A stretch of DNA of 64,000 nucleotides from CAYPSN01 sp041907025. Lineage in GTDB: Bacteria; Patescibacteriota; Saccharimonadia; CAILAD01; JADZBC01. Of this stretch, positions 7,851 through 16,300 are shown piece after piece. Where the stretch lies: positions 1 through 64,000 of the forward strand of contig JAYRIB010000004.1 of assembly GCA_041907025.1 (NCBI GenBank), given 5' to 3'. Each line of letters begins with the position of its first letter. Positions within the stretch are counted from its first letter, which is position 1. The position numbers and the translations under genes were made by a program. Under the pieces are notes generated by a model. It had not been told where the DNA came from. It made no database searches and worked only from the letters and a program-made list of their open reading frames with translations.

Positions 7851-8701
7851 TTACCATTGTTGGCCCAACGGCGAGCGGGAAGTCAGCGCTCGCTATGGAG
7901 CTCGCCCAAAAGTATGATGGCGAGATCATCTGCGCTGACTCACGCACCATTTATAAAGGTTTTGACATTGGTACGGCCAAGCCTTGCCGCGAAGACCGGG
8001 CGCTCGTGCCTCATCATTTGCTCGACATCTGTGAACCAGGTGAGGAGTTCAGTGCCGCCCAGTTTAAAGTGTTGGCTGAGGCTACGATTCATGACATCTG
8101 GAGGCGGGGTAACGTGCCATTTTTGGTAGGGGGCAGCGGCATGTATGTGGATAGTGTGCTGTTTGGCTATCAGTTTCGTGAGAGCGGCGAGGAATCAAAG
8201 GACTACTCGGCTGCCACGCTAGAAGAGCTGCAGCGGCTAGTAGCCGAGCAATATCCCGCCGAATTCGAGACTATAGATAGGCAAAACAGACGGCGATTAG
8301 AGCAGATTTTGGCGCGAGGGGTGGCCGATAGCAAAGATCGCAAGGAGCTTGCATACGATACACTTATCCTAGGCCTGGCGCCCGATAGGCTTTTACTAAA
8401 GCAAAAAATAGCTGATCGCATAGAGGCCATGTTGAACAATGGATTTGTTCAAGAGGTTGAAGACCTCATGGAACGCTACGGCAGTGACTGTCCGCAGCTA
8501 GGGATTATAGGTTACAAGCATGCACAGGATTACCTTGAGGGCAATGTATCACTTCCGGAGCTCAAAGAGCGCTTTGCTCGAGACGATGGAGCTCTCGCCA
8601 AGCGGCAGATGACGTGGTTTAAGCGTAACGAGGCTATTCATTGGCTAACTGCAGCTGGCGAAGCCGAGGAGTTGGTTAGTGACTATTTGTCGCACCCGTA
8701 A
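7838..8701 (+). CDS. miaA: tRNA dimethylallyltransferase MiaA, apparent AUA start
   Basis: MiaA adds dimethylallyl to A37 of tRNAs that read UNN codons. The frame encodes the P-loop IVGPTASGKSALA (7856-7894), the ADSRTIYKGFDIGTAKP substrate motif and a C-terminal domain ending in the LAKRQMTWFKRN region, giving about 287 residues. The first ATG (7895) would cut off the P-loop, and there is no ATG, GTG or TTG upstream before a stop at 7808. ATA at 7838 gives the expected N terminus (SKLITIVGP) and has AAAGGG seven bases upstream; ATT at 7850 is the alternative. The gene overlaps the Nudix gene by 13 bases. Confidence 0.88.
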   Translation: MSKLITIVGPTASGKSALAMELAQKYDGEIICADSRTIYKGFDIGTAKPCREDRALVPHHLLDICEPGEEFSAAQFKVLAEATIHDIWRRGNVPFLVGGSGMYVDSVLFGYQFRESGEESKDYSAATLEELQRLVAEQYPAEFETIDRQNRRRLEQILARGVADSKDRKELAYDTLILGLAPDRLLLKQKIADRIEAMLNNGFVQEVEDLMERYGSDCPQLGIIGYKHAQDYLEGNVSLPELKERFARDDGALAKRQMTWFKRNEAIHWLTAAGEAEELVSDYLSHP

Positions 8702-8724
8702 GCAAAATATCTTGCATAAAAGCA

Positions 8725-8754
8725 TTGGCATTTATGAGCGCAAAGGCCTATAAT
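8725..8754 (+). promoter_or_regulatory. Promoter of the HTH/AI-2E operon
   Basis: TTGGCA at 8725-8730 and a perfect TATAAT at 8749-8754 lie 18 bp apart. The leader is about 57 nt and ends in GGTAGGAG ahead of the ATG at 8818. Confidence 0.65.
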
Positions 8755-8817
8755 ACGACCTATACACAGCAATAAACGCGCATTATTGCACACATTTTGA
8801 GGTAGGAGACAACAGAT

Positions 8818-9522
8818 ATGCGCTTCGAACAATTGTTTGGATCAAAGACCAGAGTGAAGCTTCTGAGCTTGTTTTATAACAACCCAGAGCGGCCTTTTTA
8901 CGTGCGCGAGATTACGCGCAAGGTTGATGAACAGATTAACTCGGTGCGCCGCGAGCTACAGAACCTACTCAACATCGGCATCGTCAAATCAGTGAACCAG
9001 TCGAACCGCTTGTATTACGAAGTTGACCCTAAGTACAAATTCCACGCTCAGTTGCAATCAATCTTCCAGCAGATCCCAGCAAAGTCTAAGGCCATTAAGG
9101 AGACTAAAGAAGAAGACCAAATTCTCAAGAAGATATCGAAGGCGGGGAATGTAAAAATGATCTTCTTATCTGGTGCTTTTGTGCGTGGTAGTAACCAGAA
9201 CGTCGACATTTGCATAGTGGGCGACATGAACAAGGCGCAACTGGCCAAAATAGTCGGTGACATGGAGCAAGAAATGAGCCGCGAGCTAAACTACTGGGTG
9301 ATGCGTGTAGAGGACTTTGACTATCGCCGTAACCTAAACGATCGCTCGCTGATGGATATCTTAGACGCCAAGAAGATCGTGCTACTCGATACGCTGGAGA
9401 TATTTGGGAAAGCGCCTGTGGAGTCGACTGCTTCAGCTGGCTTTTCTGAAGCCGACTTGTCTGGACCCAATCCAAACATTTCTACCGACGACGCCATCAA
9501 AGTAACGGTGAACGAAGGCTAA
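8818..9522 (+). CDS. Winged-helix protein fused to a degenerate nucleotidyltransferase-like domain
   Basis: A 234-residue protein. Residues 1-75 form an ArsR-like winged helix (FGSKTRVKLLSLFYNN, then EQINSVRRELQNLLNIGIV). Residues 100-200 resemble a MNT-type nucleotidyltransferase: FLSGAFVRGSNQNVDICIVGD matches the GSFARG...DIDL pattern, but the second catalytic Asp is replaced by Cys. It is therefore probably a non-catalytic, ligand-binding regulator. It sits one base before the AI-2E-family transporter gene and may control that operon. The C-terminal 30 residues are low complexity. Confidence 0.7.
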   Translation: MRFEQLFGSKTRVKLLSLFYNNPERPFYVREITRKVDEQINSVRRELQNLLNIGIVKSVNQSNRLYYEVDPKYKFHAQLQSIFQQIPAKSKAIKETKEEDQILKKISKAGNVKMIFLSGAFVRGSNQNVDICIVGDMNKAQLAKIVGDMEQEMSRELNYWVMRVEDFDYRRNLNDRSLMDILDAKKIVLLDTLEIFGKAPVESTASAGFSEADLSGPNPNISTDDAIKVTVNEG

Positions 9523-9523
9523 C

Positions 9524-10549
9524 ATGGCGCAGCAGCAGCGTGTAACTGTCGATATCTCACTACGAACCTTCTGGTATGTATTGGGCGCGTTTGCCATTGT
9601 CGCTTTGCTATGGATGATTGCTGACGTTTTGATCTTGCTGTTTGCCAGTATAATATTTGCCGCAGCCCTGGATCCGTCGGTCAAGGCGCTGCAGCGTCTT
9701 AAGTTGCCGCGTGTGGTGGCCGTAGCTCTGATATATCTTATATTCATAGCTGTTGTGATAGGTACGGTCTTGTTGATTGTCCCAACTGTTTCGGCTCAAA
9801 TTGAAACGATTTCGAACAACATTCCTGCCTATCAAGAGAAGTTGCGCCAGTTGGTCGACCAGAGCCCTCAGTTGGAGCAAATGTACCTAAAGCTTACACA
9901 GCAAACATCTTCGATATCCGAAAACCTTGTAAGTAATGTTGCGCCAGTTGCCGCAGGCTTGTTTAGCGGTGTGGTTGGGTTACTAACCTTTTTGGTCTTA
10001 ACGTTTTACATGCTCTCAGGCGGAAAGCGCTTGGCGACAACCGCTTTTGACTTTATACCCGAGAAACACACCAAGAAGCGTCTTATTGCCTTGAGCCTGG
10101 CTATTTCGACTAAGCTTGGCTATTGGTTGCGCGGACAGGCTATTCTAGGAATTATCATTTTCATTGCCAGCTTCATTGGACTGAGCTTCATTGGTGTTGA
10201 GTACGCGCTTACCCTGGCGGTCATTGCCGGAATCTTTGAGTTAGTACCATTGATCGGTGCATATTTGGGCGCCATTCCAGCTATTCTTGTGGCGGTAACA
10301 ACGTCGCCTGGCAAGGGCTTGGCTGTGGCGATTATGTTCCTCGTCATTCAGCAGCTGGAAGGTCAGGTGATCGTACCACAAGTCATGAAGCGTGCGCTTG
10401 GCCTGCCGCCTATCATTATTCTGCCTGCCGTCCTGATCGGCGGTAAGCTGCTTGGCTTTATCGGTATATTGTTGGCAGCACCGGTTGCCGCTGCCGTCTT
10501 GGTAGTGGTAGAGGATGTCTTGCGTCAGCCCGACTTAAGCAAAGAATAG
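9524..10549 (+). CDS. AI-2E family transporter (PerM/UPF0118)
   Basis: A 341-residue integral membrane protein. Two or three N-terminal helices (about 14-80) precede a soluble helical segment (IVPTVSAQIETISNNIPAY, residues 88-150), and then five more helices, with the family signature around GIFELVPLIGAYLGAIPA and a C-terminal ILLAAPVAAAVLVVVEDV. The family exports small molecules or ions; some members are linked to AI-2 or Na+/H+ exchange. The substrate here is unknown. The start follows the HTH gene stop by one base, so the two are co-expressed. Confidence 0.88.
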   Translation: MAQQQRVTVDISLRTFWYVLGAFAIVALLWMIADVLILLFASIIFAAALDPSVKALQRLKLPRVVAVALIYLIFIAVVIGTVLLIVPTVSAQIETISNNIPAYQEKLRQLVDQSPQLEQMYLKLTQQTSSISENLVSNVAPVAAGLFSGVVGLLTFLVLTFYMLSGGKRLATTAFDFIPEKHTKKRLIALSLAISTKLGYWLRGQAILGIIIFIASFIGLSFIGVEYALTLAVIAGIFELVPLIGAYLGAIPAILVAVTTSPGKGLAVAIMFLVIQQLEGQVIVPQVMKRALGLPPIIILPAVLIGGKLLGFIGILLAAPVAAAVLVVVEDVLRQPDLSKE

Positions 10550-10605
10550 CCATAAGAAACTACACCACCTGGATGGCGTGGTAAATCTTTGCTAGAATAC
10601 AATAC

Positions 10606-11136
10606 ATGGACATAACTTACTCACAAAAAACTGGCATCAAACTAACTGGTAAGGGGCTGAGCGTAGCGCTTGATCCAGCCGCAGAAACAAAGTCAGACGT
10701 AGTGCTATTGTCACGCCCAGCCGAGTCAGAGCGCACACTGACGACGTTTGATGGTCCGGGCGAGTATGAAGTCAAAGGCTGTATGATCGACGCTCTAGCG
10801 CTGCCCGATGGCCTTACAGCGTATCGCGTAGAGCTCGAGGACATGCGGCTCGGTTACTTGCCAGTGTTCCCTGAAGAGGGTGACAAAGGCAGCGATCCGT
10901 TGCGAGGCTGCGATGTACTGTTTGTGCCGCTTGGCGGAGTTAAGGTTGAGGTGGTAGCTAAGCTGGTTGCATCGTTTGAGCCCAAAGTAGTTATTCCAAT
11001 CAACTACAGCGAGCAAGAGCTGACAGCGTTCTTGTCTGAGATGGGCGCAAAAGACGTTGAGCCTATTGAGCGACTCAAACTCCAGCGCAAGGACATTGAT
11101 GAGGATCGACAACAAGTCGTTGTTTTACAGTCGTAG
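10606..11136 (+). CDS. Degenerate metallo-beta-lactamase-fold protein (UlaG-like)
   Basis: A 176-residue protein with the reduced MBL-fold scaffold common in Patescibacteria. It opens MDITYSQKTGIKLTGKG, continues with DPAAETKSDVVLLSRP and has the conserved FDGPGEYEVKG strand, and ends with PKVVIPINYSE. The HxHxDH metal motif that should follow the LLS strand is missing (RPAESERTL instead), so a classical hydrolase activity is unlikely. A TAGAAT box (10593-10598) ends seven bases before the ATG, suggesting a leaderless transcript. The role is unknown. Confidence 0.65.
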   Translation: MDITYSQKTGIKLTGKGLSVALDPAAETKSDVVLLSRPAESERTLTTFDGPGEYEVKGCMIDALALPDGLTAYRVELEDMRLGYLPVFPEEGDKGSDPLRGCDVLFVPLGGVKVEVVAKLVASFEPKVVIPINYSEQELTAFLSEMGAKDVEPIERLKLQRKDIDEDRQQVVVLQS

Positions 11137-11178
11137 TATGTAGCCGGGGCTTCGCGGAGCCAGCAGTAGAGTGTAAAG

Positions 11179-11208
11179 AAAAAACCTCCTTGATCTAGGA
11201 GGTTTTTT
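11179..11208. terminator. Bidirectional terminator between the MBL gene and rpmB
   Basis: AAAAAACCTCCT at 11179-11190 pairs with AGGAGGTTTTTT at 11197-11208 around a six-base loop. T-runs occur on both strands, so it can stop transcription of both convergent genes. The last codons of rpmB lie inside it. Confidence 0.88.
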
Positions 11209-11425
11209 GCGCTTGTGCCTCGGTGGCGAGGGCAGCTTGTTTTTGGTACTTGTTGAGTGTACGGATGGTTGAAGCCGCTAGCTTGAGCCGTACCTTTTGG
11301 CCGTCTATGATGAGGGTTTTGGTTTGCAGGTTGGGCTTCCAGTCGCGCTTGGTATGACGCATGGAGTGACTCACGTTGTTGCCGAACTGCTTACCTTTTC
11401 CTGTGATGTCGCATTTGTATGACAT
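11195..11425 (-). CDS. rpmB: 50S ribosomal protein L28 (bL28)
   Basis: A 76-residue basic protein with the L28 N terminus MSYKCDITGKGKQFGNNVSHS and the conserved RHTKRDWKPNLQTKTL block. The zinc-binding CXXC pairs of some L28 forms are absent apart from a single Cys at position 5. It is transcribed alone from a strong promoter (11493-11521, minus strand) and ends within the shared terminator. Confidence 0.95.
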   Translation of the reverse strand: MSYKCDITGKGKQFGNNVSHSMRHTKRDWKPNLQTKTLIIDGQKVRLKLAASTIRTLNKYQKQAALATEAQAQKTS

Positions 11426-11492
11426 TGTTTGCTTCCTTAGCTTTTAGATCTGTCTCACGTCTTCGGCCTCTCAGAGCTGAAGTAACCTGAAT

Positions 11493-11521
11493 ATGATAGC
11501 ATTTTTGCCGCGGGCTTGCAA
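11493..11521 (-). promoter_or_regulatory. Promoter of rpmB
   Basis: On the minus strand TTGCAA (11521-11516) and TATCAT (11498-11493) are 17 bp apart. The leader is about 60 nt. Confidence 0.6.
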
Positions 11522-11587
11522 TACTTTGGCGCAAGGTTGCTGCGGGCGCACTAGCCCGGCCAGCAACAATCGATTATCATAGTGAAT

Positions 11588-12223
11588 ATGAGCCTAAACC
11601 CAATATCTCTTATTGTCTACATCGCCACCTTGGTAGTCGCCATTACAGTCCACGAGTTTAGCCACGCCTGGGCAGGGCATCGCCTGGGTGATGTCACCGC
11701 TCAGCGCGAGGGGAGACTCACCCTTAATCCGATTAAGCACATTGATCCGTTTTTTACCTTGCTGCTGCCACTCATGCTGATCTTTATTGGCTCACCAGTG
11801 GTGTTCGGGGCGGCCAAGCCGGTGCCGTTTAATCCCTACGCCGTCCGGTACGGTAAGTGGGGGGCTGCTTTGGTGGCAATTGCTGGTCCGATGAGTAACT
11901 TCGCAATGGCTGCCTTTGTGGCGCTCTACCTGCGACTCTTTGAGCTCCCTGCTGGTGCCACCAACCTGTTGGTCAGCTTCGTGATGATCAATATCGGGTT
12001 CTTTGTGTTTAATATGATTCCAGTCCCACCTCTTGATGGTTCGCGCGTGCTCTATGCCGCTGCGCCACCCGCTCTAGCTGACATTATGGATCGGATTGAG
12101 CGCTTTGGCTTGGCTGGCGTCATGCTGTTCCTGTTCGTGTTTTATCAGTTCTTGTCGCCGTACATCGTGCTGATTATTACCTCGCTCGGACGCGCCCTGC
12201 TTGGTCCAGCCGCGAGTTTTTAA
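11588..12223 (+). CDS. Site-2 protease-like M50 family metalloprotease
   Basis: A 211-residue integral membrane zinc protease. VHEFSHAWAGHRLGD contains the HExxH zinc site within the first helix region, and FNMIPVPPLDGSRVL supplies the third (Asp) ligand motif. Four to five hydrophobic helices span the protein. Family members cut transmembrane segments of anti-sigma factors or other membrane proteins. TATCAT (11575-11580) ends seven bases before this ATG, again suggesting a leaderless message; a GTG two codons upstream (11582) is less likely. No partner site-1 protease is seen here. Confidence 0.9.
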   Translation: MSLNPISLIVYIATLVVAITVHEFSHAWAGHRLGDVTAQREGRLTLNPIKHIDPFFTLLLPLMLIFIGSPVVFGAAKPVPFNPYAVRYGKWGAALVAIAGPMSNFAMAAFVALYLRLFELPAGATNLLVSFVMINIGFFVFNMIPVPPLDGSRVLYAAAPPALADIMDRIERFGLAGVMLFLFVFYQFLSPYIVLIITSLGRALLGPAASF

Positions 12224-12246
12224 GCCAAGCTAGGCATCATGGGCGT

Positions 12247-12254
12247 GATATAAT
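12247..12254 (+). promoter_or_regulatory. Extended -10 promoter of the 6S-like RNA
   Basis: TGATATAAT (12246-12254) is an extended -10 element (TGn-TATAAT). No good -35 is visible. Transcription would begin near 12258-12261. Confidence 0.5.
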
Positions 12255-12257
12255 ATA

Positions 12258-12473
12258 GGAGTTCTGCCGCTCTCGCCCATAAGACAAGGGTATGTAACTT
12301 TTTCCTATTAAGATAGTTGCTTTGGGAGCTCTAGATTGCCTCGGTCTAACGACCCTGTGCTGCGAGCACCCACCTGGATATTGCCGGGAAGAGTTAATTG
12401 CCCTCGACGGAGCGCGCGGATCTCCATTATTCTAAAACAAGGCCACCTATTGAAGCGGGTGGTCGCTTTTTTT
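12258..12473 (+). ncRNA. Structured small RNA, 6S-like candidate
   Basis: A non-coding segment with its own promoter and terminator. The ends pair as a long closing stem: GGAG-TCTGC-CGCTC near 12258-12273 with GAGCG-GCGGA-CTCC near 12410-12425, continued by AGGG with CCCT further in. An open middle contains a small CTAT/ATAG hairpin, and the apical part has hairpins GGTC-taac-GACC and GTGC-tgcga-GCAC. A rod with a large central bubble and a length of about 170 nt to the end of the stem match 6S RNA (ssrS), which binds RNA polymerase. I saw no SRP or other family motif. Sequence conservation could not be tested, so the family is an inference. Confidence 0.5.
12441..12473. terminator. Terminator of the 6S-like RNA
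   Basis: GGCCACC (12441-12447) pairs with GGTGGTC (12458-12464), one pair being G-U, followed by GC and seven Ts. It overlaps the end of the convergent PaaX-like gene. Confidence 0.75.
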
Positions 12474-13002
12474 ACTTCAGTCCAAAGGCTTGTTTAAGGG
12501 AGGCTTCGCCGTCGAGCGCGCTGGCGGTTATGAGTTTGATTTCCTTTTGCAAACCAAGTAGTTTCTTGAGGCCACGCACGTAGTCGATGGGGTCGTAAGG
12601 GTAGACCCACAGGCCCTTGGTGTAGTTCACAAAACCCTGGAGCTTAAGCTGCGCTACCAGGTAGTTACGGGTTACCTTTTGCGCGTCGGGGATCTCAAAC
12701 GTCACAATGTAGAAGCTGCCTTGCCATTCACGCGGTTTGGCGATGCCTTTTTTGCCTAATAAGTAGAGGTCGAGGTGGCGCAAACCCTTTTCTGTGACCT
12801 TGTAGAGTTTTTCGTGCTCGATGGTGCCAATCGAAATAAAGCCTTGCTTAGTTAGCAGGGCGGCAGTGTCGATGATTCGTCGGCGCGCATTGGCGCCAAA
12901 TAAGCTCAAAAGGGAACGGGCAGTGGTTAGCTCGTCTTCGACGATCACCCGCTTGCCCGCTATTACTTTCAGCACCTCAGCTGATTTGTTGATCCTTGGC
13001 AC
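12472..13002 (-). CDS. PaaX-like regulator with a Cas2-like C-terminal domain
   Basis: A 176-residue protein. Residues 1-85 form a winged helix of the PaaX N-terminal type (NARRRIIDTAALLTKQGFISIG...YKVTEKGLRHLDLYLLG). Residues 90-160 form a ferredoxin-like domain related to PaaX-C/Cas2: WQGSFYIVTFEIPDAQKVTRN, then LKLQGFVNYTKGLWVYPYDP. No cas1, other cas gene or CRISPR repeat is present, so this is a regulator-like protein and not a CRISPR adaptation factor. Such proteins are widespread in Patescibacteria; the target is unknown. Confidence 0.75.
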   Translation of the reverse strand: MPRINKSAEVLKVIAGKRVIVEDELTTARSLLSLFGANARRRIIDTAALLTKQGFISIGTIEHEKLYKVTEKGLRHLDLYLLGKKGIAKPREWQGSFYIVTFEIPDAQKVTRNYLVAQLKLQGFVNYTKGLWVYPYDPIDYVRGLKKLLGLQKEIKLITASALDGEASLKQAFGLK

Positions 13003-13104
13003 ACATTTACTCGTTACCTAAGTATTATGTCAAAGCATGAGAGTTATGTAAAGTACTTTTGCTAAGAAAGTTCACATTCGCTGCCCTCAACAGGAGAGAA
13101 GTTA

Positions 13105-13134
13105 TTGTAATTCTGCGCGGGGAGCGCGTAAAAT
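13105..13134 (+). promoter_or_regulatory. Promoter of tRNA-Pro
   Basis: TTGTAA at 13105-13110 and TAAAAT at 13129-13134 are 18 bp apart, ending 12 bases before the mature tRNA. Confidence 0.5.
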
Positions 13135-13146
13135 AGGGGAGGTTAG

Positions 13147-13222
13147 CAGGGTGTGGCGCAGTTGGTAGCGCGTACGGCTGGGGGCCGTGAGGTCGCAGGT
13201 TCAAGTCCTGTCACCCTGACCA
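13147..13222 (+). tRNA. tRNA-Pro (anticodon GGG)
   Basis: A 76-nt cloverleaf. The acceptor CAGGGTG pairs with CACCCTG, with the C1-G72 pair usual for bacterial tRNA-Pro. The D arm is GCGC/GCGC, the anticodon loop is CTGGGGG (anticodon GGG), and the T arm is GCAGG-TTCAAGT-CCTGT. The discriminator is A and CCA is encoded. It reads CCC and CCU. Confidence 0.93.
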
Positions 13223-13246
13223 GAAATTATTCTTTGCACAATAATG

Positions 13247-13275
13247 TTGCTCTATCGCGCGTTTCTCGGTACAAT
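13247..13275 (+). promoter_or_regulatory. Promoter of the giant surface protein gene
   Basis: TTGCTC at 13247-13252 and TACAAT at 13270-13275 are 17 bp apart. The leader is about 77 nt and contains a GGCTTTTCCTT/AAAGAAAAACC hairpin (13319-13342). No Shine-Dalgarno sequence sits close to the ATG at 13359. Confidence 0.5.
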
Positions 13276-13358
13276 GAGCGTAAGCATTATGTAAGTAGTT
13301 ACCATAAGGAATAAGGGCGGCTTTTCCTTCTAAAGAAAAACCACTCAAAACAAAACAA

Positions 13359-16300
13359 ATGGCTCCCAACGCCACACCACCTAAGCCTACGCTTCGATCC
13401 AAACTTCACTTGCGACCCTCAACTTCTCTGAAAGTGAGTAAGGCGTCTGTATTTACCCTCCTGGCACTTATATCCATCCAAACCGTCAGTAGTGCCTTGC
13501 TTTGGTACGCCGGTAAGATCAAGGCTGACAGCAGTAGCCGAGTAGTAACTACGAGCCCGGCAAGTAGCGTTACTACTACCGGCGCTACGCTCAGTGGCAC
13601 ATACGATTACCCCACAGATGTTACTCAGCGTGGCTTCCAGTATGGCTTGACTACTGGCTATGGCAGCCAAGTGGTGGATGACAGTGTGATGACATACGTG
13701 GATACGGGTATACTGGGCGGCGTAGATACGTCAAGCGGTAGTAGTGGCTACGCTACGGATTCCACGGGGAACCTATACTTGACTCACTTTGATGACCACA
13801 CAAGTGCAAGTGTGCAAAAGTACAGTGCAAGTGGCACTCTTGTATCTGAGTTCGGTTCACAGGGCGCAGGAGACGGGCAGTTTGACACTCCGCAGGATGT
13901 TGCTTTAGACACGAGCGGGAACATCTATGTCGCTGACACTAATAATAATAGGGTGCAGAAGTTGGATAGCACTGGTAATTACGTGAGCCAGTTTGACCCA
14001 CTTGAGCAGGGTAGTGGTAAATACATCGTAGTGACTAGGGTTTCCTTAGATAGTCTAGGTAATATATACGTTTTTGGACACTGGGATAGTGATCCGGGTA
14101 TATCGAATAATTGGCAGCCAGTAGTTCAGAGGTATAACGCCAGTGGCGTGTTTCAAACCCAGTTAATCAACAGTTCTGGTACGGCAACTAATCAGCTATA
14201 CTCATATGCGCAAAATACCGACCTGACAACTGATACAAGTAATAATCTATACATTACTGATGCTTATAATCACCGGGTGCTCAAATACGACAGTAGTGGC
14301 AATTTCTTGGCTCAGTGGGGAACAACTGGCGTTGCTAGCAACGCCCCAGGCCAGTTTAATCTTCCAACTGGCATCGCGCGTGGGCCTGGCGGGCAATTGT
14401 ATATTTCAGATGGCGGGAATGACAGGGTTCAAATCATCAGCCCAGCAGGGGATTACGTACAGAGTTGGTCAGACAATCAAATTGGGTTTCCACTTAATTT
14501 AACAGTGAGCCTGAACGGTAAGATATACGCCCAATCATGGGGGGGTGCTGGAGGCTTGGTTGTTGGTACACCATCAATCAATGCGAATATCACAAGCCTC
14601 CAGTGCGACACTACCTACCATTACCGTGCCTTTACTACTGATGCAGACAGTACTGAATACGGTTCAGACGCTACATTTACAACAGATGCTTGTACGGGGT
14701 TGCGTAACATAACTAATTTGCCCACGACCAGCATAAGTCAAACGGGGGCTACACTCCACGGCGCTACAGATTACCCACAGGGCATTACTGGGCGCGGCTT
14801 CCAATACGGGTTAACGACTGGTTATGGTAGCACGGTAGTGGACAGTTCGGCTGTAAACGCAAGTTTTGGCAGTAAGGGGGTAACTAGTTTAAGCGGGACT
14901 ACAGCGATTGACCTATCTGTCGATGCTAACGGCTATAAGTACGTTGCATATTATGGTGATCATGTTGTTAAGAAATATGATGCCTCCAATAATCTCGTGC
15001 TTCAGTGGGGCTCAGAAGGGCTTGGGGCCGGTCAGTTCGGTGGTATTTCTGGGATTACCGCTGCGCCGGATGGCTTTGTTTATACTACGGAGTATTATCT
15101 CCAGAATGGTGGAGATATTCTTTCAAACCCCCGGGTTCAGAAGTTTGACTCCAATGGAAATTTCATTACCCAGTGGGGTTCGTTAGGGTCAGGCGATGGG
15201 CAGTTTTCAGCTCCTAAAGATGTCGCTGTAGACAAGAGTAATAACGTGTATGTTGTAGACTACAACCGCGTTCAGAAGTTTGACTCCAATGGAAATTTCA
15301 TTACCCAGTGGGGTTCGTTAGGGTCAGGCGATGGGCAGTTTTCAAACCTAAGTGGTATCGCAATTGCCCCAGATGGCTCTGTGTATGTATCAGACAGGAG
15401 TAATGCCCGTATACAGAAGTTTAGTTCCAGTGGAACATTTATTCTGAAATGGGGTCAGCCGGGGGGTATGGGTGATGGTGAGTTCATCGCCCCTGAGCGA
15501 GTCGGAGTAGACGGGTCGGGCAATGTATACGTATTGGATTATGCTGGTGGCACATTAAGGATGCAGAAGTTTGATTCAAACGGCAGTTTCCTGGCTCGTT
15601 TCGGCGGTTATTTCTATTTTGGTACCGGACTTTCTGTTACGCCATCCGGTCAGGTATATACCATAGATGCAGCTTCCACTACAGACTACTACACATATGG
15701 TATTGATGCCCCTATCACTACTCTTACCTGTGGCACAGAGTACCACTATCGTCCATACGTAACAGATCGTGGCGGCACGCAGTATGGAAACGATGCAACA
15801 TTTACAACATCTGCCTGCCCGCCACTTAACATCACCACAACTAGTTTGGATGATGGCGTGGTTGGCGTGAGTTACTCTGATCTCATTACGGTCGATAATC
15901 TCCAGGGTGGCGAGACGTATACGGTTAGTTCCGGAAGCGTGCCCCCAGGGTTGACACTTGGGTCGACAACTGGGTATTTGGAAGGGATTCCCTCACAGGA
16001 AGGACATTATTTCTTCGATGTAACAGTTGAGAATTCTGGATCAAGCGACACCGCGCAAATAGATGTTCATATTTATAACACAAACCCACAATTAAGTATC
16101 ACGACTGTGGCTATTCCGGACACCCAAGTCGGCGCTTCGTATCAGGAATACATCTACACCAGTGACGGTGTGGGTGATGTGAGCTTCAGTATAACTTCAG
16201 GTGCGCTACCAGATGGTATGTCTATTACCTCGTACGGCACGAGCGGGGTATTGTACGGTACTCCAACTACTCCAGGGACCTATACCTTCACCGTGCAAGC

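Noticed and set aside
12258..12430. SRP (4.5S) RNA
   Set aside because: The conserved GGAAG-containing helix 8 sequence and its partner are absent.
12472..13002. Cas2-like domain as a sign of a CRISPR locus
   Set aside because: The protein has a PaaX-type winged helix at its N terminus, no cas1 or other cas gene is near, and no repeat-spacer array was seen anywhere in the window.
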